NCBI RefSeq assembly: GCF_902158555.1
Contig: NZ_CABGGS010000012.1
Coordinates: 1-64,000 of the forward strand
Length of the DNA: 64,000 bases
Direction: 5' to 3'
DNA from: Klebsiella spallanzanii
GTDB lineage: Bacteria; Pseudomonadota; Gammaproteobacteria; Enterobacterales; Enterobacteriaceae
Both the position numbers and the translations under genes were made by a program. Position 1 is the first letter of the stretch, and the number at the start of each line of letters is the position of its first letter. Under the pieces are notes generated by a model, which was not told the origin of the DNA, ran no database searches, and worked only from the letters and a program-made list of their open reading frames with translations. Shown here one piece after another: positions 18,790 to 28,304 of the stretch.

Positions 18790-19683
18790 ATGGATGCTAA
18801 ACAAACGCGGGTAGGGATTTTGCTGGCCCTGGCCGCCTATTTTATCTGGGGTATCGCGCCAGCATACTTCAAGCTTATCTACTATGTTCCCGCCGATGAA
18901 ATTCTGACTCACCGCGTGATCTGGTCCTTCTTCTTTATGGTGGCGCTGGTCAGCGTCAGCCGTCAGTGGCAGCAGGTCAAAAGACTGCTCAAAACGCCGA
19001 AAAAGGTGTTCCTGCTGGCGCTGTCTGCCGTGCTGGTAGGCGGCAACTGGCTGCTGTTTATCTGGGCGGTAAATAACCACCATATGCTGGAAGCCAGCCT
19101 GGGGTATTTTATTAACCCACTGGTGAATATTCTGTTAGGGATGATCTTCCTCGGGGAGCGCTTTCGCCGGATGCAGTGGCTGGCAGTAATGCTGGCGGCC
19201 TGCGGCGTTCTGGTGCAGTTGTGGACCTTCGGCTCGCTGCCGATCATCGCGCTGGGCCTGGCGTTCAGCTTTGCGTTCTACGGCCTGCTGCGTAAAAAGA
19301 TCGCCGTCGATGCGCAAACCGGCATGCTGTTTGAAACACTGTGGCTGCTGCCGGTCGCTGCGATTTATCTGTTCGGCATCGCCGATAGCCCAACCAGCCA
19401 TATGGGTCAGAACCCATGGTCGCTGAACCTGCTGCTGATGGCGGCGGGCGTGGTGACCACCATCCCGCTGCTGTGCTTTACCGGTGCGGCAACGCGTCTG
19501 CGCCTTTCTACGCTGGGCTTTTTCCAGTATATCGGCCCAACGCTGATGTTCCTGCTGGCGGTAACGTTCTACGGCGAAGTGCCGGGCGCGGATAAGATGG
19601 TGACCTTCGCCTTTATCTGGGTGGCACTGGCGATTTTCGTGATGGATGCAATTTACACAATACGCAGAACGCGCAGGGCATAA
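18790..19683 (+). CDS. rarD: EamA-family permease RarD
   Basis: Inner-membrane protein of about ten hydrophobic segments in two EamA halves; E. coli RarD is annotated as chloramphenicol-sensitive protein with unknown substrate. The frame is open from 18535, but the ATG at 18790 (MDAKQTRVGILLALAAYFIWG) matches the E. coli start and gives 297 aa (E. coli 296). Ends just before a bidirectional terminator shared with corA. Confidence 0.94.
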   Translation: MDAKQTRVGILLALAAYFIWGIAPAYFKLIYYVPADEILTHRVIWSFFFMVALVSVSRQWQQVKRLLKTPKKVFLLALSAVLVGGNWLLFIWAVNNHHMLEASLGYFINPLVNILLGMIFLGERFRRMQWLAVMLAACGVLVQLWTFGSLPIIALGLAFSFAFYGLLRKKIAVDAQTGMLFETLWLLPVAAIYLFGIADSPTSHMGQNPWSLNLLLMAAGVVTTIPLLCFTGAATRLRLSTLGFFQYIGPTLMFLLAVTFYGEVPGADKMVTFAFIWVALAIFVMDAIYTIRRTRRA

Positions 19684-19685
19684 CG

Positions 19686-19710
19686 AAAAAAGGAGCCGAA
19701 GCTCCTTTTT
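19686..19710. terminator. Bidirectional rho-independent terminator, rarD/corA
   Basis: AGGAGC-CGAA-GCTCCT stem flanked by six A before and seven T after, so it works on both strands. It lies exactly between the convergent rarD and corA stop codons. Confidence 0.9.
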
Positions 19711-20661
19711 TTACAGCCAGTTTTTACGCTTAAAGTACAGATACGGCGCCAGACCGGCGAGCATCATAAAGACAATCGCGCCGGGATAGCCGAAGCTCCA
19801 GTGCAGCTCGGGCATAAATTCGAAGTTCATCCCATAGCTGGAAGCCACCAGCGTCGGCGGCAGAAAGACCACGGAAACCACCGAGAAGATCTTGATGATG
19901 CGGTTCTGCTCGATGTTGATAAAGCCCATCGCCGCCTGCATCAGGAAGTTGACCTTCTGAAACAATGATTCGTTATGCGGCAGCAGGGATTCGATATCGC
20001 GCAGGATCTCACGCGCCTGCTCCAGCTGGCCCGCAGGCAAACGAGCCTTACGCACGAGGAAGTTGAGCGCGCGCTGGGTATCCATCAGACACAGGCGAAC
20101 TTTCCAGCCGATATCTTCCTGCTCCGCCAGCGTAGAGAGCGCCTCGTCGTAATCATCGCCCTGACGGCCTTCCATAATCACCCGGCTGAGCTTTTCCAGG
20201 TCGCTATAGATGTTTTCAATTTCATCCGCCAGTTGCTCGATTTTGGTTTCGAACAGGTCGAGCAGCAGCTCGTAGGCATTACCGTCAACCATCGACTGGT
20301 TACGAACGCGCATACGATACAGGCGGAAAGCGGGCAGCTCCCGCTCGCGCAGGGTGAACAGACGCCCTTCACGGATAGTAAACGCCACGGTAGAGTTACC
20401 GGCGTGATCCTCTGCATCTTCAAAAAAGAAAAATGAGTGGATATGTAGGCCGTCTTCGTCCTCAAAGAAACGCGCTGACGCTTCGATGTCTTCCAGTTCC
20501 GGGCGCGTCGCCAGGTTCTGGCCCAATTCCGTTTGCACGCGGCTTCGTTCATCGTCGTCAGGCTCGACCAGATCGACCCACACCGAACTGGCGAGGTGCT
20601 TGATCTCATCGGCTTCCAGGCGCGTTAAACGATTGTTTTCCAGTTGAAATGCGCTCAGCAT
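19711..20661 (-). CDS. corA: Magnesium/cobalt transport protein CorA
   Basis: Pentameric inner-membrane channel for Mg2+, Co2+ and Ni2+. Large cytoplasmic N-terminal domain, long helix, then two C-terminal membrane segments with the pore signature [11 protein letters not shown] between them and a basic KRKNWL tail. The frame opens at 20709, but the ATG at 20661 ([12 protein letters not shown]) gives 316 aa, the E. coli length. A long leader with a small ORF and a strong hairpin precedes it, as in Salmonella, where corA is controlled by leader translation and Rho. Confidence 0.97.
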   Translation of the reverse strand: MLSAFQLENNRLTRLEADEIKHLASSVWVDLVEPDDDERSRVQTELGQNLATRPELEDIEASARFFEDEDGLHIHSFFFFEDAEDHAGNSTVAFTIREGRLFTLRERELPAFRLYRMRVRNQSMVDGNAYELLLDLFETKIEQLADEIENIYSDLEKLSRVIMEGRQGDDYDEALSTLAEQEDIGWKVRLCLMDTQRALNFLVRKARLPAGQLEQAREILRDIESLLPHNESLFQKVNFLMQAAMGFINIEQNRIIKIFSVVSVVFLPPTLVASSYGMNFEFMPELHWSFGYPGAIVFMMLAGLAPYLYFKRKNWL

Positions 20662-20746
20662 GACCGGGACTCCCAATGCAAAAAAATTATCGGACAGTTC
20701 GGTGGGCACACAGAAACAATTTGGGTTTCAGACCATTAAGCCTGAC

Positions 20747-20851
20747 TCAGAGCGACGGGAATAGAACGAGTCGCCGACAACCGCTAAGGCTATCAGCATA
20801 AGAGGATAGCCTTAGGAGTTGTTCCTGATGGACAGGAAATTGAGCCAGCAT
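20747..20851 (-). CDS. corL: Probable corA leader peptide CorL
   Basis: A 34-codon ORF (starts MLAQFPVHQEQLLRL, ends VLFPSL) on the corA strand inside the corA leader, ending 85 bp before corA. Its coding sequence contains both arms of the 11-bp-stem hairpin at 20784-20815, so ribosome occupancy would decide whether the hairpin forms. In Salmonella, translation of a leader ORF called corL controls Rho-dependent termination before corA. I infer homology from position and arrangement; the Shine-Dalgarno is weak and I could not align the peptides. Confidence 0.5.
   Translation of the reverse strand: MLAQFPVHQEQLLRLSSYADSLSGCRRLVLFPSL
20784..20815 (-). promoter_or_regulatory. Hairpin in the corA leader
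   Basis: Perfect 11-bp inverted repeat CTAAGGCTATC / GATAGCCTTAG with a 10-nt loop, inside the proposed corL ORF. No U-tract follows, so it is not a simple terminator. A switch controlled by corL translation is the likely role. The remaining leader up to uvrD (20852-21016) shows no further gene. Confidence 0.6.
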
Positions 20852-21016
20852 CTACTGGGTGTGTCCAAGGCGAATGTCCTCTTAGCGTAATCGTGCGCGC
20901 ATGTTACGCCAGCGCAAAAACGGCGTCAACACGCAACGGAACGCTAAAGAGCAAATCAAGCTCCTTAACGTATAAAGGTAGCAGAATATTACAAAATAAT
21001 GATATTTTTCTTAATG

Positions 21017-23179
21017 TTACACTGTTTCCAGCCGGGCATAAGCGGCAACCAGCCATTTGATCCCCTGCCCCTGAAACGCAACCTGCAGGCGACTATGCTC
21101 GCCGCTGCCTTCAAGGTTCACGATAGTGCCTTCGCCAAACTTGGCATGGCGCACGCGCTGGCCCAGCTTATAGCCGGTATCGTTTTCCGCCATCGGCGTC
21201 CCCATGCGCTGATGGCTCACCGGACGACTCACCGTTGCGCGCAGCCGCACCTCTTCTACGCAGGATTCCGGCAGCTCGCCGATAAAGCGCGACGGGCGGT
21301 GATAAACCTCTTTGCCATACAGGCGTCGGGTTTCCGCGTAGGTCAGGGTCAGTTTTTGCATCGCACGAGTCACGCCAACGTAGGCCAGGCGGCGCTCCTC
21401 TTCCAGACGCCCACCCTCATCGAGCGCCATCTGGCTCGGGAACATCCCCTCTTCCACGCCGACGATAAACACCTGCGGGAACTCCAGCCCTTTCGCTGAG
21501 TGCAGGGTCATCAGCTGTACCGCATCCTGCCAGGTGTCCGCCTGCCCTTCGCCCGCTTCCAGCGCAGCGTGGGAAAGGAACGCCTGTAGCGGCATCAGGT
21601 CTTCATCTTCTTCGTTGTAGCTAAACTGGCGCGTTGCCGTCACCAGTTCCTCTAAGTTTTCGATGCGGGTCTGGCCTTTCTCGCCTTTCTCCTGCTCGTA
21701 CATCATGCGCAGACCGGAGTCTTTAATCACCCGGTCGGTCTGCACGTGCAGCGGCATATCGGCGGTCTCTTGGGCCATCGCGTCAATCAGCTCCATAAAG
21801 CGCTGTAAGGCGCTGGCCGCGCGCCCGGCGAGAACTTTATCTTTTAACAGCTCGCGGCAAGCCTGCCACAGGGTCATCTGGCGGTCGCGTGAAGTCTGGC
21901 GCACCACATCAAGAGTGCGATCGCCAATACCGCGCGTTGGGGTATTCACCACGCGCTCAAACGCCGCGTCGTCGTTACGGTTGGCGATCAGGCGCAGGTA
22001 GGAGAGCGCATCTTTGATCTCCTGGCGTTCAAAGAAGCGCATGCCGCCATAAATACGGTACGGCATGCTGGCCTGCAGCAACGCCTCTTCCAGCACGCGC
22101 GATTGGGCGTTGCTGCGATAGAGGATCGCGCACTGCTCCAGCGCCCCGCCGTTCTCCTGCCAGGTTTTAATACGGTTAACAACAAAGCGCGCTTCATCAA
22201 GATCGTTAAACGCGCAGTAGAGCGAAATCGGCTCGCCGTCGGCGCCGTCGGTCCACAGCTTTTTGCCCAGACGCCCGCTGTTGTTCTCAATCAGGGCGTT
22301 CGCCGCGCTGAGGATATTGCTGGTCGAACGATAGTTCTGCTCAAGACGGATGGTTTCTGCGCCAGGGAAGTCGTTGAGAAAGCGCTGGATATTTTCCACC
22401 TGCGCGCCGCGCCAGCCGTAAATGGACTGATCGTCATCGCCGACGATCATTACCTTGCCGGTATCGCCCGCCAGCAGGCGGATCCACGCGTACTGAATGT
22501 TGTTGGTATCCTGGAATTCGTCCACCAGGATATTGGTAAAACGCTCGCGGTAGTGCTGCAGAATATGCGGTTTGTTGAGCCACAGCTCGTGCGCGCGCAG
22601 CAGCAGCTCGGCGAAGTCCACCAGCCCTGCGCGATCGCAGGCTTCCTGATAGGCCTGGTACACCTTCTGCCAGGTCTGCTCAACCGGGTTGCCGTAGCTC
22701 TGAATATGGTGCGGACGCAGCCCTTCATCTTTCTGGCTGTTGATGTACCACATGGCCTGACGCGGCGGCCACTGCTTCTCATCCAGATTCATCGCCTTAA
22801 TCAGGCGCTTCAGCAGACGCAGCTGGTCTTCGCTGTCGAGGATCTGGAAATCCTGCGGCAGGTTGGCGTCAAGGTGATGAGCGCGCAGCAGGCGGTGCGC
22901 CAGCCCGTGGAAGGTGCCGACCCACATACCGCCCTGGGTGGTGCCCATCAGTTGACCAATACGATGGCGCATTTCCGCCGCCGCTTTGTTGGTAAAGGTC
23001 ACCGCCATAATGGAGTAAGGGGAACAGTTCTCCACGCTCAGCAGCCAGGCGATGCGATGTACCAGTACGCGCGTCTTACCGCTGCCCGCTCCAGCCAGAA
23101 CCAGCATGTTAGTACGTGATGCCGCAACGGCTTCACGCTGTTTGTCATTGAGGCTGTCGAGCAGGTAAGAAACGTCCAT
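21017..23179 (-). CDS. uvrD: DNA helicase II UvrD
   Basis: 3'-5' superfamily 1A helicase for nucleotide-excision and mismatch repair. Walker A AGAGSGKT (about residues 29-36), DEFQDTN (motif II), DDDQSIYGWRGA (motif III), QNYRST (motif IV), TLHSAKGLEF (motif V) and VGVTRAM (motif VI), then the C-terminal Tudor-like RNA polymerase-binding segment (GYKLGQRVRHAKFGEGT). The frame opens at 23221, but the ATG at 23179 (MDVSYLLDSLND) gives 720 aa, as in E. coli. A LexA box lies 50 bp upstream. Confidence 0.98.
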   Translation of the reverse strand: MDVSYLLDSLNDKQREAVAASRTNMLVLAGAGSGKTRVLVHRIAWLLSVENCSPYSIMAVTFTNKAAAEMRHRIGQLMGTTQGGMWVGTFHGLAHRLLRAHHLDANLPQDFQILDSEDQLRLLKRLIKAMNLDEKQWPPRQAMWYINSQKDEGLRPHHIQSYGNPVEQTWQKVYQAYQEACDRAGLVDFAELLLRAHELWLNKPHILQHYRERFTNILVDEFQDTNNIQYAWIRLLAGDTGKVMIVGDDDQSIYGWRGAQVENIQRFLNDFPGAETIRLEQNYRSTSNILSAANALIENNSGRLGKKLWTDGADGEPISLYCAFNDLDEARFVVNRIKTWQENGGALEQCAILYRSNAQSRVLEEALLQASMPYRIYGGMRFFERQEIKDALSYLRLIANRNDDAAFERVVNTPTRGIGDRTLDVVRQTSRDRQMTLWQACRELLKDKVLAGRAASALQRFMELIDAMAQETADMPLHVQTDRVIKDSGLRMMYEQEKGEKGQTRIENLEELVTATRQFSYNEEDEDLMPLQAFLSHAALEAGEGQADTWQDAVQLMTLHSAKGLEFPQVFIVGVEEGMFPSQMALDEGGRLEEERRLAYVGVTRAMQKLTLTYAETRRLYGKEVYHRPSRFIGELPESCVEEVRLRATVSRPVSHQRMGTPMAENDTGYKLGQRVRHAKFGEGTIVNLEGSGEHSRLQVAFQGQGIKWLVAAYARLETV

Positions 23180-23228
23180 TGGCACCGCCGGAAATGAGGC
23201 GCCCGGCAACGTTACATTCACCGGGCTA

Positions 23229-23244
23229 CTGTTAATTTATACAG
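23229..23244. promoter_or_regulatory. LexA box of uvrD
   Basis: CTGTTAATTTATACAG fits the SOS-box consensus CTG-N10-CAG with an AT-rich centre, and its flanks (TA before, AA after) also suit it. It lies between yigB and uvrD, 50 bp before the uvrD ATG, as in E. coli, where uvrD is SOS-induced. Confidence 0.9.
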
Positions 23245-23256
23245 AACTACTGACGA

Positions 23257-23973
23257 TTATATCAGCGAGGTCAGAGATGCCAACCGTGAAATTTCGATGT
23301 GCGGCAGTAGACGGCTGTCGGTGGTGTGCATCAGGTCTGCCAACTGCGGTTTGATCCAGCAAGCCTGCATGCCGCAGCGAATGGAGCCCGCCACATCGGT
23401 GGTCAGATCGTCACCGACGTGCAGAATCTGGCCCAGCGGCAGCTCCAGTCGTTCTGCAGCCAGGTGATACATATCGGCAAAGGGTTTCGAGCGCCCGTCC
23501 GGACCCGCGCGCAGCACAAAGCGGAAGTAGTCGCTCAGGCCAAAAAGCTCCGGCTGGGCATTGCCATTGGTAATCGCCACCAGCGGCCATTTTTCGGCGA
23601 GTTTCGCCAGCGTATCGTGCGTCTCTTGCGGAATGTCGATCAGACTGCGCCAGTGGGCGAAGTTAGCCATCGCTTCGTCTGCCCCCGTCTTCGCCTGCGC
23701 CGCAGAAAGCCCGGCGTTGATCATCCCAAGCTCCAGCGCGCGGCGGCGCCACTCGGTGACATCGTGGTAAATATCCGGTTCCGACACCAACAGCGTCTGG
23801 CGCAGTTGGTTCAGCTCGCTGGCATCAAATTGGCTCAGCGAAGGATGATAGCTGCGCACAAAGCTCAGCGACTCATGCAGCGTCCGGTCAATCACCGGGC
23901 GGTTGTCATAAAGGGTATCGTCCAGGTCAAACGTCAGTGCTGAAATCTGGCCCAGAGGTCGGTAAAAACGCAT
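23257..23973 (-). CDS. yigB: FMN phosphatase YigB (HAD family)
   Basis: A 238-aa haloacid-dehalogenase phosphatase acting in riboflavin synthesis (FMN or 5-amino-6-ribitylamino-uracil phosphate). Motif [11 protein letters not shown] near residue 16, motif II AITNGN, motif [14 protein letters not shown]. Its ATG overlaps the xerC stop by one base (TAATG), so translation is probably coupled. Member of the dapF-yigA-xerC-yigB-uvrD operon. Confidence 0.95.
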   Translation of the reverse strand: MRFYRPLGQISALTFDLDDTLYDNRPVIDRTLHESLSFVRSYHPSLSQFDASELNQLRQTLLVSEPDIYHDVTEWRRRALELGMINAGLSAAQAKTGADEAMANFAHWRSLIDIPQETHDTLAKLAEKWPLVAITNGNAQPELFGLSDYFRFVLRAGPDGRSKPFADMYHLAAERLELPLGQILHVGDDLTTDVAGSIRCGMQACWIKPQLADLMHTTDSRLLPHIEISRLASLTSLI

Positions 23974-24875
23974 TATTTCCCCCGTTTGGCGCGCGGATGC
24001 GCCGCATCGTACACCGAAGCAAGGTGTTGAAAATCAAGATGGGTATAAATTTGAGTGGTGGAGAGGTTGGCATGGCCCAGCAGCTCTTGTACCCCGCGCA
24101 GATCGCCGCTCGACTCCAGCATATGGGTCGCAAAGGAGTGGCGCAGCTTATGCGGATGTACATGGCTATTGAGGCCTTGCTTAATGCCCCATTCGGCAAA
24201 GCGCTTTTGTACATTACGCGCTGAAATTCGCTTGCCCAACTTAGACAGAAAGAGCGCATCATCATCGGTACCAAAAAGACCGCGCAGGTCGAGCCAGTGC
24301 TCAATCCATAACACTGCGTTACGGCCAATAGGCAGGCGGCGCTCTTTGCTGCCTTTGCCCATCACCCACACCTCGCCGGACTCCAGATCAAGGTGCTTAA
24401 TGTTGAGGTTTACGAGTTCTGATAGACGCAGGCCCGCACCGTACATCACTTCCAGCATCGCCCTGTCGCGTACCGCCAGCGGATCGTTCAGATCGATATC
24501 GAGCAGCCGATTAACGTCGTCGACATCAATATTTTTCGGTAAATGGCGTGGTATTTTCGGTGCCGAAATCCCCTTCGCCGGGTTGGCCGTGAGTTCGCCC
24601 TGACTCACCAGCCAGTCAAAGAAGCTACGTAATGCCGAGAGGCGTAAAGCCAGGCTGGCTGGCCCCAGCCCCTGACGACGGCTGCGCACCGCCAGGCTAC
24701 GGACCTGGGCGGCATCGCACTGCTGCCAGCGTTTAAGCCCACCGTTTTCCGCCAACGCGATAAGCGTTTCCAGCTGGCGACGGTAGTTCAGCAGCGTTAT
24801 CGGACTTAGCTGACGCTCGACGCCGAGATAGCGTAAAAAGCGTTCTACGGGAGCAAGCAGAGGTGAGTCGGTCAT
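23973..24875 (-). CDS. xerC: Tyrosine recombinase XerC
   Basis: With XerD resolves chromosome dimers at dif. N-terminal SAM-like DNA-binding domain to about residue 110, then the catalytic domain with YGAGLRLSE (Arg), the lysine of the GKGSKER turn, [12 protein letters not shown] (His, Arg), [16 protein letters not shown] (His and the nucleophile Tyr). 300 aa (E. coli 298). Overlaps yigA by 4 bp (ATGA). Confidence 0.97.
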   Translation of the reverse strand: MTDSPLLAPVERFLRYLGVERQLSPITLLNYRRQLETLIALAENGGLKRWQQCDAAQVRSLAVRSRRQGLGPASLALRLSALRSFFDWLVSQGELTANPAKGISAPKIPRHLPKNIDVDDVNRLLDIDLNDPLAVRDRAMLEVMYGAGLRLSELVNLNIKHLDLESGEVWVMGKGSKERRLPIGRNAVLWIEHWLDLRGLFGTDDDALFLSKLGKRISARNVQKRFAEWGIKQGLNSHVHPHKLRHSFATHMLESSGDLRGVQELLGHANLSTTQIYTHLDFQHLASVYDAAHPRAKRGK

Positions 24876-25579
24876 GCGCGCTCAATCCAGCGCTCCAGCA
24901 ATCCGGGGAGCATTGAAGCAATCTCCTGCAACAGCTGCGTTCCCTGCCCTTGCTGATAATGTTGGGGATCGCGACTGCTGAAGAACATGACGCCGGGAGC
25001 ATCATCGCCGCCGAGCAGCGACATTGCGACCGAACCGATGGCTTTCGCTTCCGGCAGCGCGACCAGCAGTTCCGGGCCGTTTAATGAGCCAAGATAATGG
25101 CGTTGCTGTCCAAGACGCTGAATGCGGATAGGTTCAAACGCCTGCCGACTCAGCGCCAGATGAGTGAATTTGGAGGGCGCGCCGAGCCGCCAACAGTCAG
25201 GAAACAGGCGCACCGTCGCCCCCGCCAGCCCCAGCTCACGCGCCCAACGATGAAAGCGATTCAGCATTTCATCGAGGCTATCAGCCGACGCCAGCCGCGT
25301 TTGCAGATGAAACAAACGCTGAAACAGGCTTTCGTTCGCCGTTGCCTGCTCCATCAGCAGCGTCATGTTCTCTTCCAGCACGTTGATATGATTCCGCGCC
25401 CGCGCCATGTGCCATTCCACCAGCGATACCGAACCACGCACCGGATGCGGAACCGACATGTGTTCCACCAGAGCCGCATTACGAATAAAGAATTCAGGAT
25501 GTTGCAACAGATAGTCCACCACTGCGCGATCGTTCAGCTCGCTGGCGAGTTCCTGCTGTTCTTCCCCGACTTGTTTCAT
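24872..25579 (-). CDS. yigA: DUF484 protein YigA
   Basis: A 235-aa GAF-like cytoplasmic protein of unknown exact role, always between dapF and xerC in enterobacteria. Conserved block [20 protein letters not shown] near the N-terminus, a short coiled-coil ([19 protein letters not shown]) and a GAF-like C-terminal half. It overlaps both dapF and xerC by 4 bp. Confidence 0.93.
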   Translation of the reverse strand: MKQVGEEQQELASELNDRAVVDYLLQHPEFFIRNAALVEHMSVPHPVRGSVSLVEWHMARARNHINVLEENMTLLMEQATANESLFQRLFHLQTRLASADSLDEMLNRFHRWARELGLAGATVRLFPDCWRLGAPSKFTHLALSRQAFEPIRIQRLGQQRHYLGSLNGPELLVALPEAKAIGSVAMSLLGGDDAPGVMFFSSRDPQHYQQGQGTQLLQEIASMLPGLLERWIERA

Positions 25580-26400
25580 AAATGAATAAATCCGTCATAG
25601 ACATGTGCCGCCGGGCCAGTCATATACAACGGTTGGCCCGGGCCTTTCCAGGCGATATCAAGACGCCCGCCGGGTAATTCCACGCGGACCTCTTCGCCCA
25701 GTAATCCCTGCTGGATACCGACAGCCGCCGCCGCACAGGCGCCGCTTCCGCAGGCCTGCGTTTCGCCCGCGCCGCGTTCATACACGCGCAGACGAATATG
25801 GGAACGGCTGACCACCTGCATAAAGCCAATGTTCGCCCGCTCCGGGAAGCGCTCGTGGTTTTCCATCACCGGGCCGAGCGATTCCACCAGCGCGGTTTCC
25901 ACATCATCAACCTGAATGACGCAGTGCGGGTTGCCCATCGACACCACGCCGCACAATACTGTCTGTTCGGCGGCGCGCATGATATAGGTCTTTTCCGCTT
26001 TGTTAGCGCGGAACGGTACCTGCGACGGCTCGAAGTTCGGCTCGCCCATATTCACGCGCACCAGATCGTCTTCCGTTACGCTTAATACCATACGACCATT
26101 CGATGTGCTCACGCGGATATCACGCTTGTTGGTCAGACCTTTCAGGCGCACAAAGCGGGCGAAACAGCGCGCGCCGTTGCCGCACTGTGCCACTTCGCTG
26201 CCGTCGGCGTTGAAGATGCGATAGTGGAAATCAAGCTCGGGATCGTAAGGCGGCTCAACCACCAGCAGCTGATCGAAGCCCACGCCAAGATGCCTGTCCG
26301 CCAGACGGCGAATCAGCTCCGGTGAGAAAAAAACATTCTGTGTTACCGCGTCAACGACCATAAAGTCGTTGCCAAGGCCATGCATTTTAGAGAACTGCAT
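25576..26400 (-). CDS. dapF: Diaminopimelate epimerase
   Basis: Converts LL- to meso-diaminopimelate for lysine and peptidoglycan. Both catalytic cysteines are visible: [13 protein letters not shown] near residue 73 and [12 protein letters not shown] near residue 217. 274 aa, the E. coli length. Lies 25 bp after lptM and starts the operon that runs to uvrD. Confidence 0.98.
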   Translation of the reverse strand: MQFSKMHGLGNDFMVVDAVTQNVFFSPELIRRLADRHLGVGFDQLLVVEPPYDPELDFHYRIFNADGSEVAQCGNGARCFARFVRLKGLTNKRDIRVSTSNGRMVLSVTEDDLVRVNMGEPNFEPSQVPFRANKAEKTYIMRAAEQTVLCGVVSMGNPHCVIQVDDVETALVESLGPVMENHERFPERANIGFMQVVSRSHIRLRVYERGAGETQACGSGACAAAAVGIQQGLLGEEVRVELPGGRLDIAWKGPGQPLYMTGPAAHVYDGFIHL

Positions 26401-26425
26401 CTTCTACTCCAGCTACGCGGAACTG

Positions 26426-26629
26426 TCAGTAATTCACCTGGGTCGGGCCACCGCTATCGCCGCGATCGTTACGATCCGGCGTAGAGCTCTGAACACCGCT
26501 ATCAACCGGTTTAGTCGGCGGAGGCGCCGTTTTATCCGCTGGCGGGAAATAAAGCGGCCCTTTCAGGCCACAGCCAGTAAGGCTGAAGACCGCTAATAAA
26601 ACGGCAAGCGTTGGGAAAACGTTTTTCAT
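26426..26629 (-). CDS. lptM: LPS-assembly lipoprotein LptM (YifL)
   Basis: A 67-aa lipoprotein: signal peptide with lipobox LTGC, then the conserved GLKGPLYFPP and a Pro/Thr/Asp-rich tail. LptM stabilises the LptD-LptE translocon in the outer membrane. The frame opens at 26650, but MKNVFPTLAVLLA at 26629 is the signal-peptide start and gives the E. coli length. In E. coli cyaY follows directly; here 10 kb of other DNA intervenes. Confidence 0.94.
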   Translation of the reverse strand: MKNVFPTLAVLLAVFSLTGCGLKGPLYFPPADKTAPPPTKPVDSGVQSSTPDRNDRGDSGGPTQVNY

Positions 26630-26812
26630 GGATAGTTGCCCGTGATTCATTCTTTCTGCTTTCTATCATCGCAGGAGAAGACGTAAAAGCAAGCGTTTAG
26701 GGCAGCTTTATGAAATCTGAAAAGCGGCCTCCCGCCAAGGTTAACGCACTAAAACGTTGCCAGGTATGCTCTAGTGATTCATTAACCTTTATGTTGTCAG
26801 GATGACCAGGTG

Positions 26813-28300
26813 ATGAAGAAAAAGCTGCTTTGCGTACTTGTCGGGACGTTAGCAATACCGACCGCGTGGGGGTGTCGCGTAAGCCCCATATATAATGCGT
26901 ACCAGAAACAGGGCCGCGATGTGGTTTATGTGAGTGGGGTAAACTATCAAGATTCAGTCACCCTCACTCATCTACCCGAAGTCAACTTCAGCAAACTACG
27001 ACTTCTACGCGATCCAGCGCGCCCTGAGGAGTGGCGTTATAATGAAGAACCGCCGGAGTCTGATTATATCTACGAAGGCGTAAACTCCACGAAGCTCACC
27101 ACCGCTTATTATTCTGATGGCCGCTATGTGATATGGGCCGGAGAGATTGTACGCAACCCTCCCGGTACGCCCGCCGTAGATATCGCTACGTTCCGCATTT
27201 TTGGCCGTTTCGCCGCCGATAAACACAGTCTTTATTTCGATGGCAAACGCACCGAAGCAAATCAGGGCGTGGATATGGCAACCTTAGCAGCGGTGCCATT
27301 TGGTGAGCCGTGGTATAACTCTAACGGCCCGGGTTCCGCAACCGTTTTACGCGACCAACACCATCTTTACCTGCGCGGGCATCGGGCGGATAACCCCGAC
27401 AGCTTTCGCGTTCTGGCGCAAAAACCCTGGGATCAGCGGGGGATGTTTTATTCTATCAACGCCTGCGCAGACGTACCTATCGGCCCGTGGGACACGCTGG
27501 CGCGCACCACAACGCAGGTGATCATCAATGGCCTGGCGCTGGACGCCGACCCTGACTCTTTTACCGTTGTACGCTGGATCCCCGGCACCCTGCTCATCTA
27601 TCGCGATAAAAACGGCGTCAGGCGCATCAGCCTGGATCTGAAGGACAAAAGCGCCGGGACGCCGAATCACGCGCTGGGCAGCAAAGACTGTTCAGCCACC
27701 TTTAATATGCTCGAAGATAAGGTCACGTGGCGCAAAACGTGGCAAGGGGAAGATTGTGAGGTCGAAACCCTCCCGGGCCTCGATCCAGAACAGTTTCATC
27801 CGCTTAACAACAGCGTGGCGCAGTATCAGGACCGCCTGTACTCGGTAAAAACGTCGGAATTCGGCGAAGATTATCTGGAAGTTATCACGCTGGACGACCC
27901 GAATCTGGTGATCAACAAACGCTTTAGCGCCGATAAGCATCATGGATATTTGCTGACCACCAAAGAGGAGCTGGAGGTCTTTGATTCCGCCGGGCCACTG
28001 GTGCTTTTAGGTGCACGTATTCCAGATGAATGGGAAGCGCATACCGAAGACAGTCAATACCGCCCCAACTGGTTTGCCCGCGACGATCGCTATGTTTACG
28101 TCTTCACCGGCGCACAGCTCTACCGCTATAAAACGGCCTGGCCGCACTATGCACATGTTACAGGCCAGCGGGATAAAGGCGGTTACGGCTTTACCTATTC
28201 CAGAATCGGCGGCACGCTGGTGACGCTGGAAGGCTATTACTATCAGGATCAGTTTGCCCCACGGAAAAATAAGTCACCGGGACAAGAAACCCAAGGATGA
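26813..28300 (+). CDS. Exported DKNYY-repeat protein, copy 1
   Basis: 495 aa with an N-terminal signal peptide (MKKKLLCVLVGTLAIPTAWG). The mature part has repeated DKNYY-type units such as FAADKHSLYFDGKR, LRDQHHLYLRGHR, YRDKNGVRRI and DDRYVYVFTGAQLYRY. DKNYY proteins are found in many enterobacteria, often in paralogous arrays; their function is unknown. A GTG three bases upstream is an alternative start. The next copy follows after 4 bp, so they are surely cotranscribed. Probably periplasmic or surface-exposed; I do not recognise a biochemical role. Confidence 0.8.
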   Translation: MKKKLLCVLVGTLAIPTAWGCRVSPIYNAYQKQGRDVVYVSGVNYQDSVTLTHLPEVNFSKLRLLRDPARPEEWRYNEEPPESDYIYEGVNSTKLTTAYYSDGRYVIWAGEIVRNPPGTPAVDIATFRIFGRFAADKHSLYFDGKRTEANQGVDMATLAAVPFGEPWYNSNGPGSATVLRDQHHLYLRGHRADNPDSFRVLAQKPWDQRGMFYSINACADVPIGPWDTLARTTTQVIINGLALDADPDSFTVVRWIPGTLLIYRDKNGVRRISLDLKDKSAGTPNHALGSKDCSATFNMLEDKVTWRKTWQGEDCEVETLPGLDPEQFHPLNNSVAQYQDRLYSVKTSEFGEDYLEVITLDDPNLVINKRFSADKHHGYLLTTKEELEVFDSAGPLVLLGARIPDEWEAHTEDSQYRPNWFARDDRYVYVFTGAQLYRYKTAWPHYAHVTGQRDKGGYGFTYSRIGGTLVTLEGYYYQDQFAPRKNKSPGQETQG

Positions 28301-28304
28301 TGTA

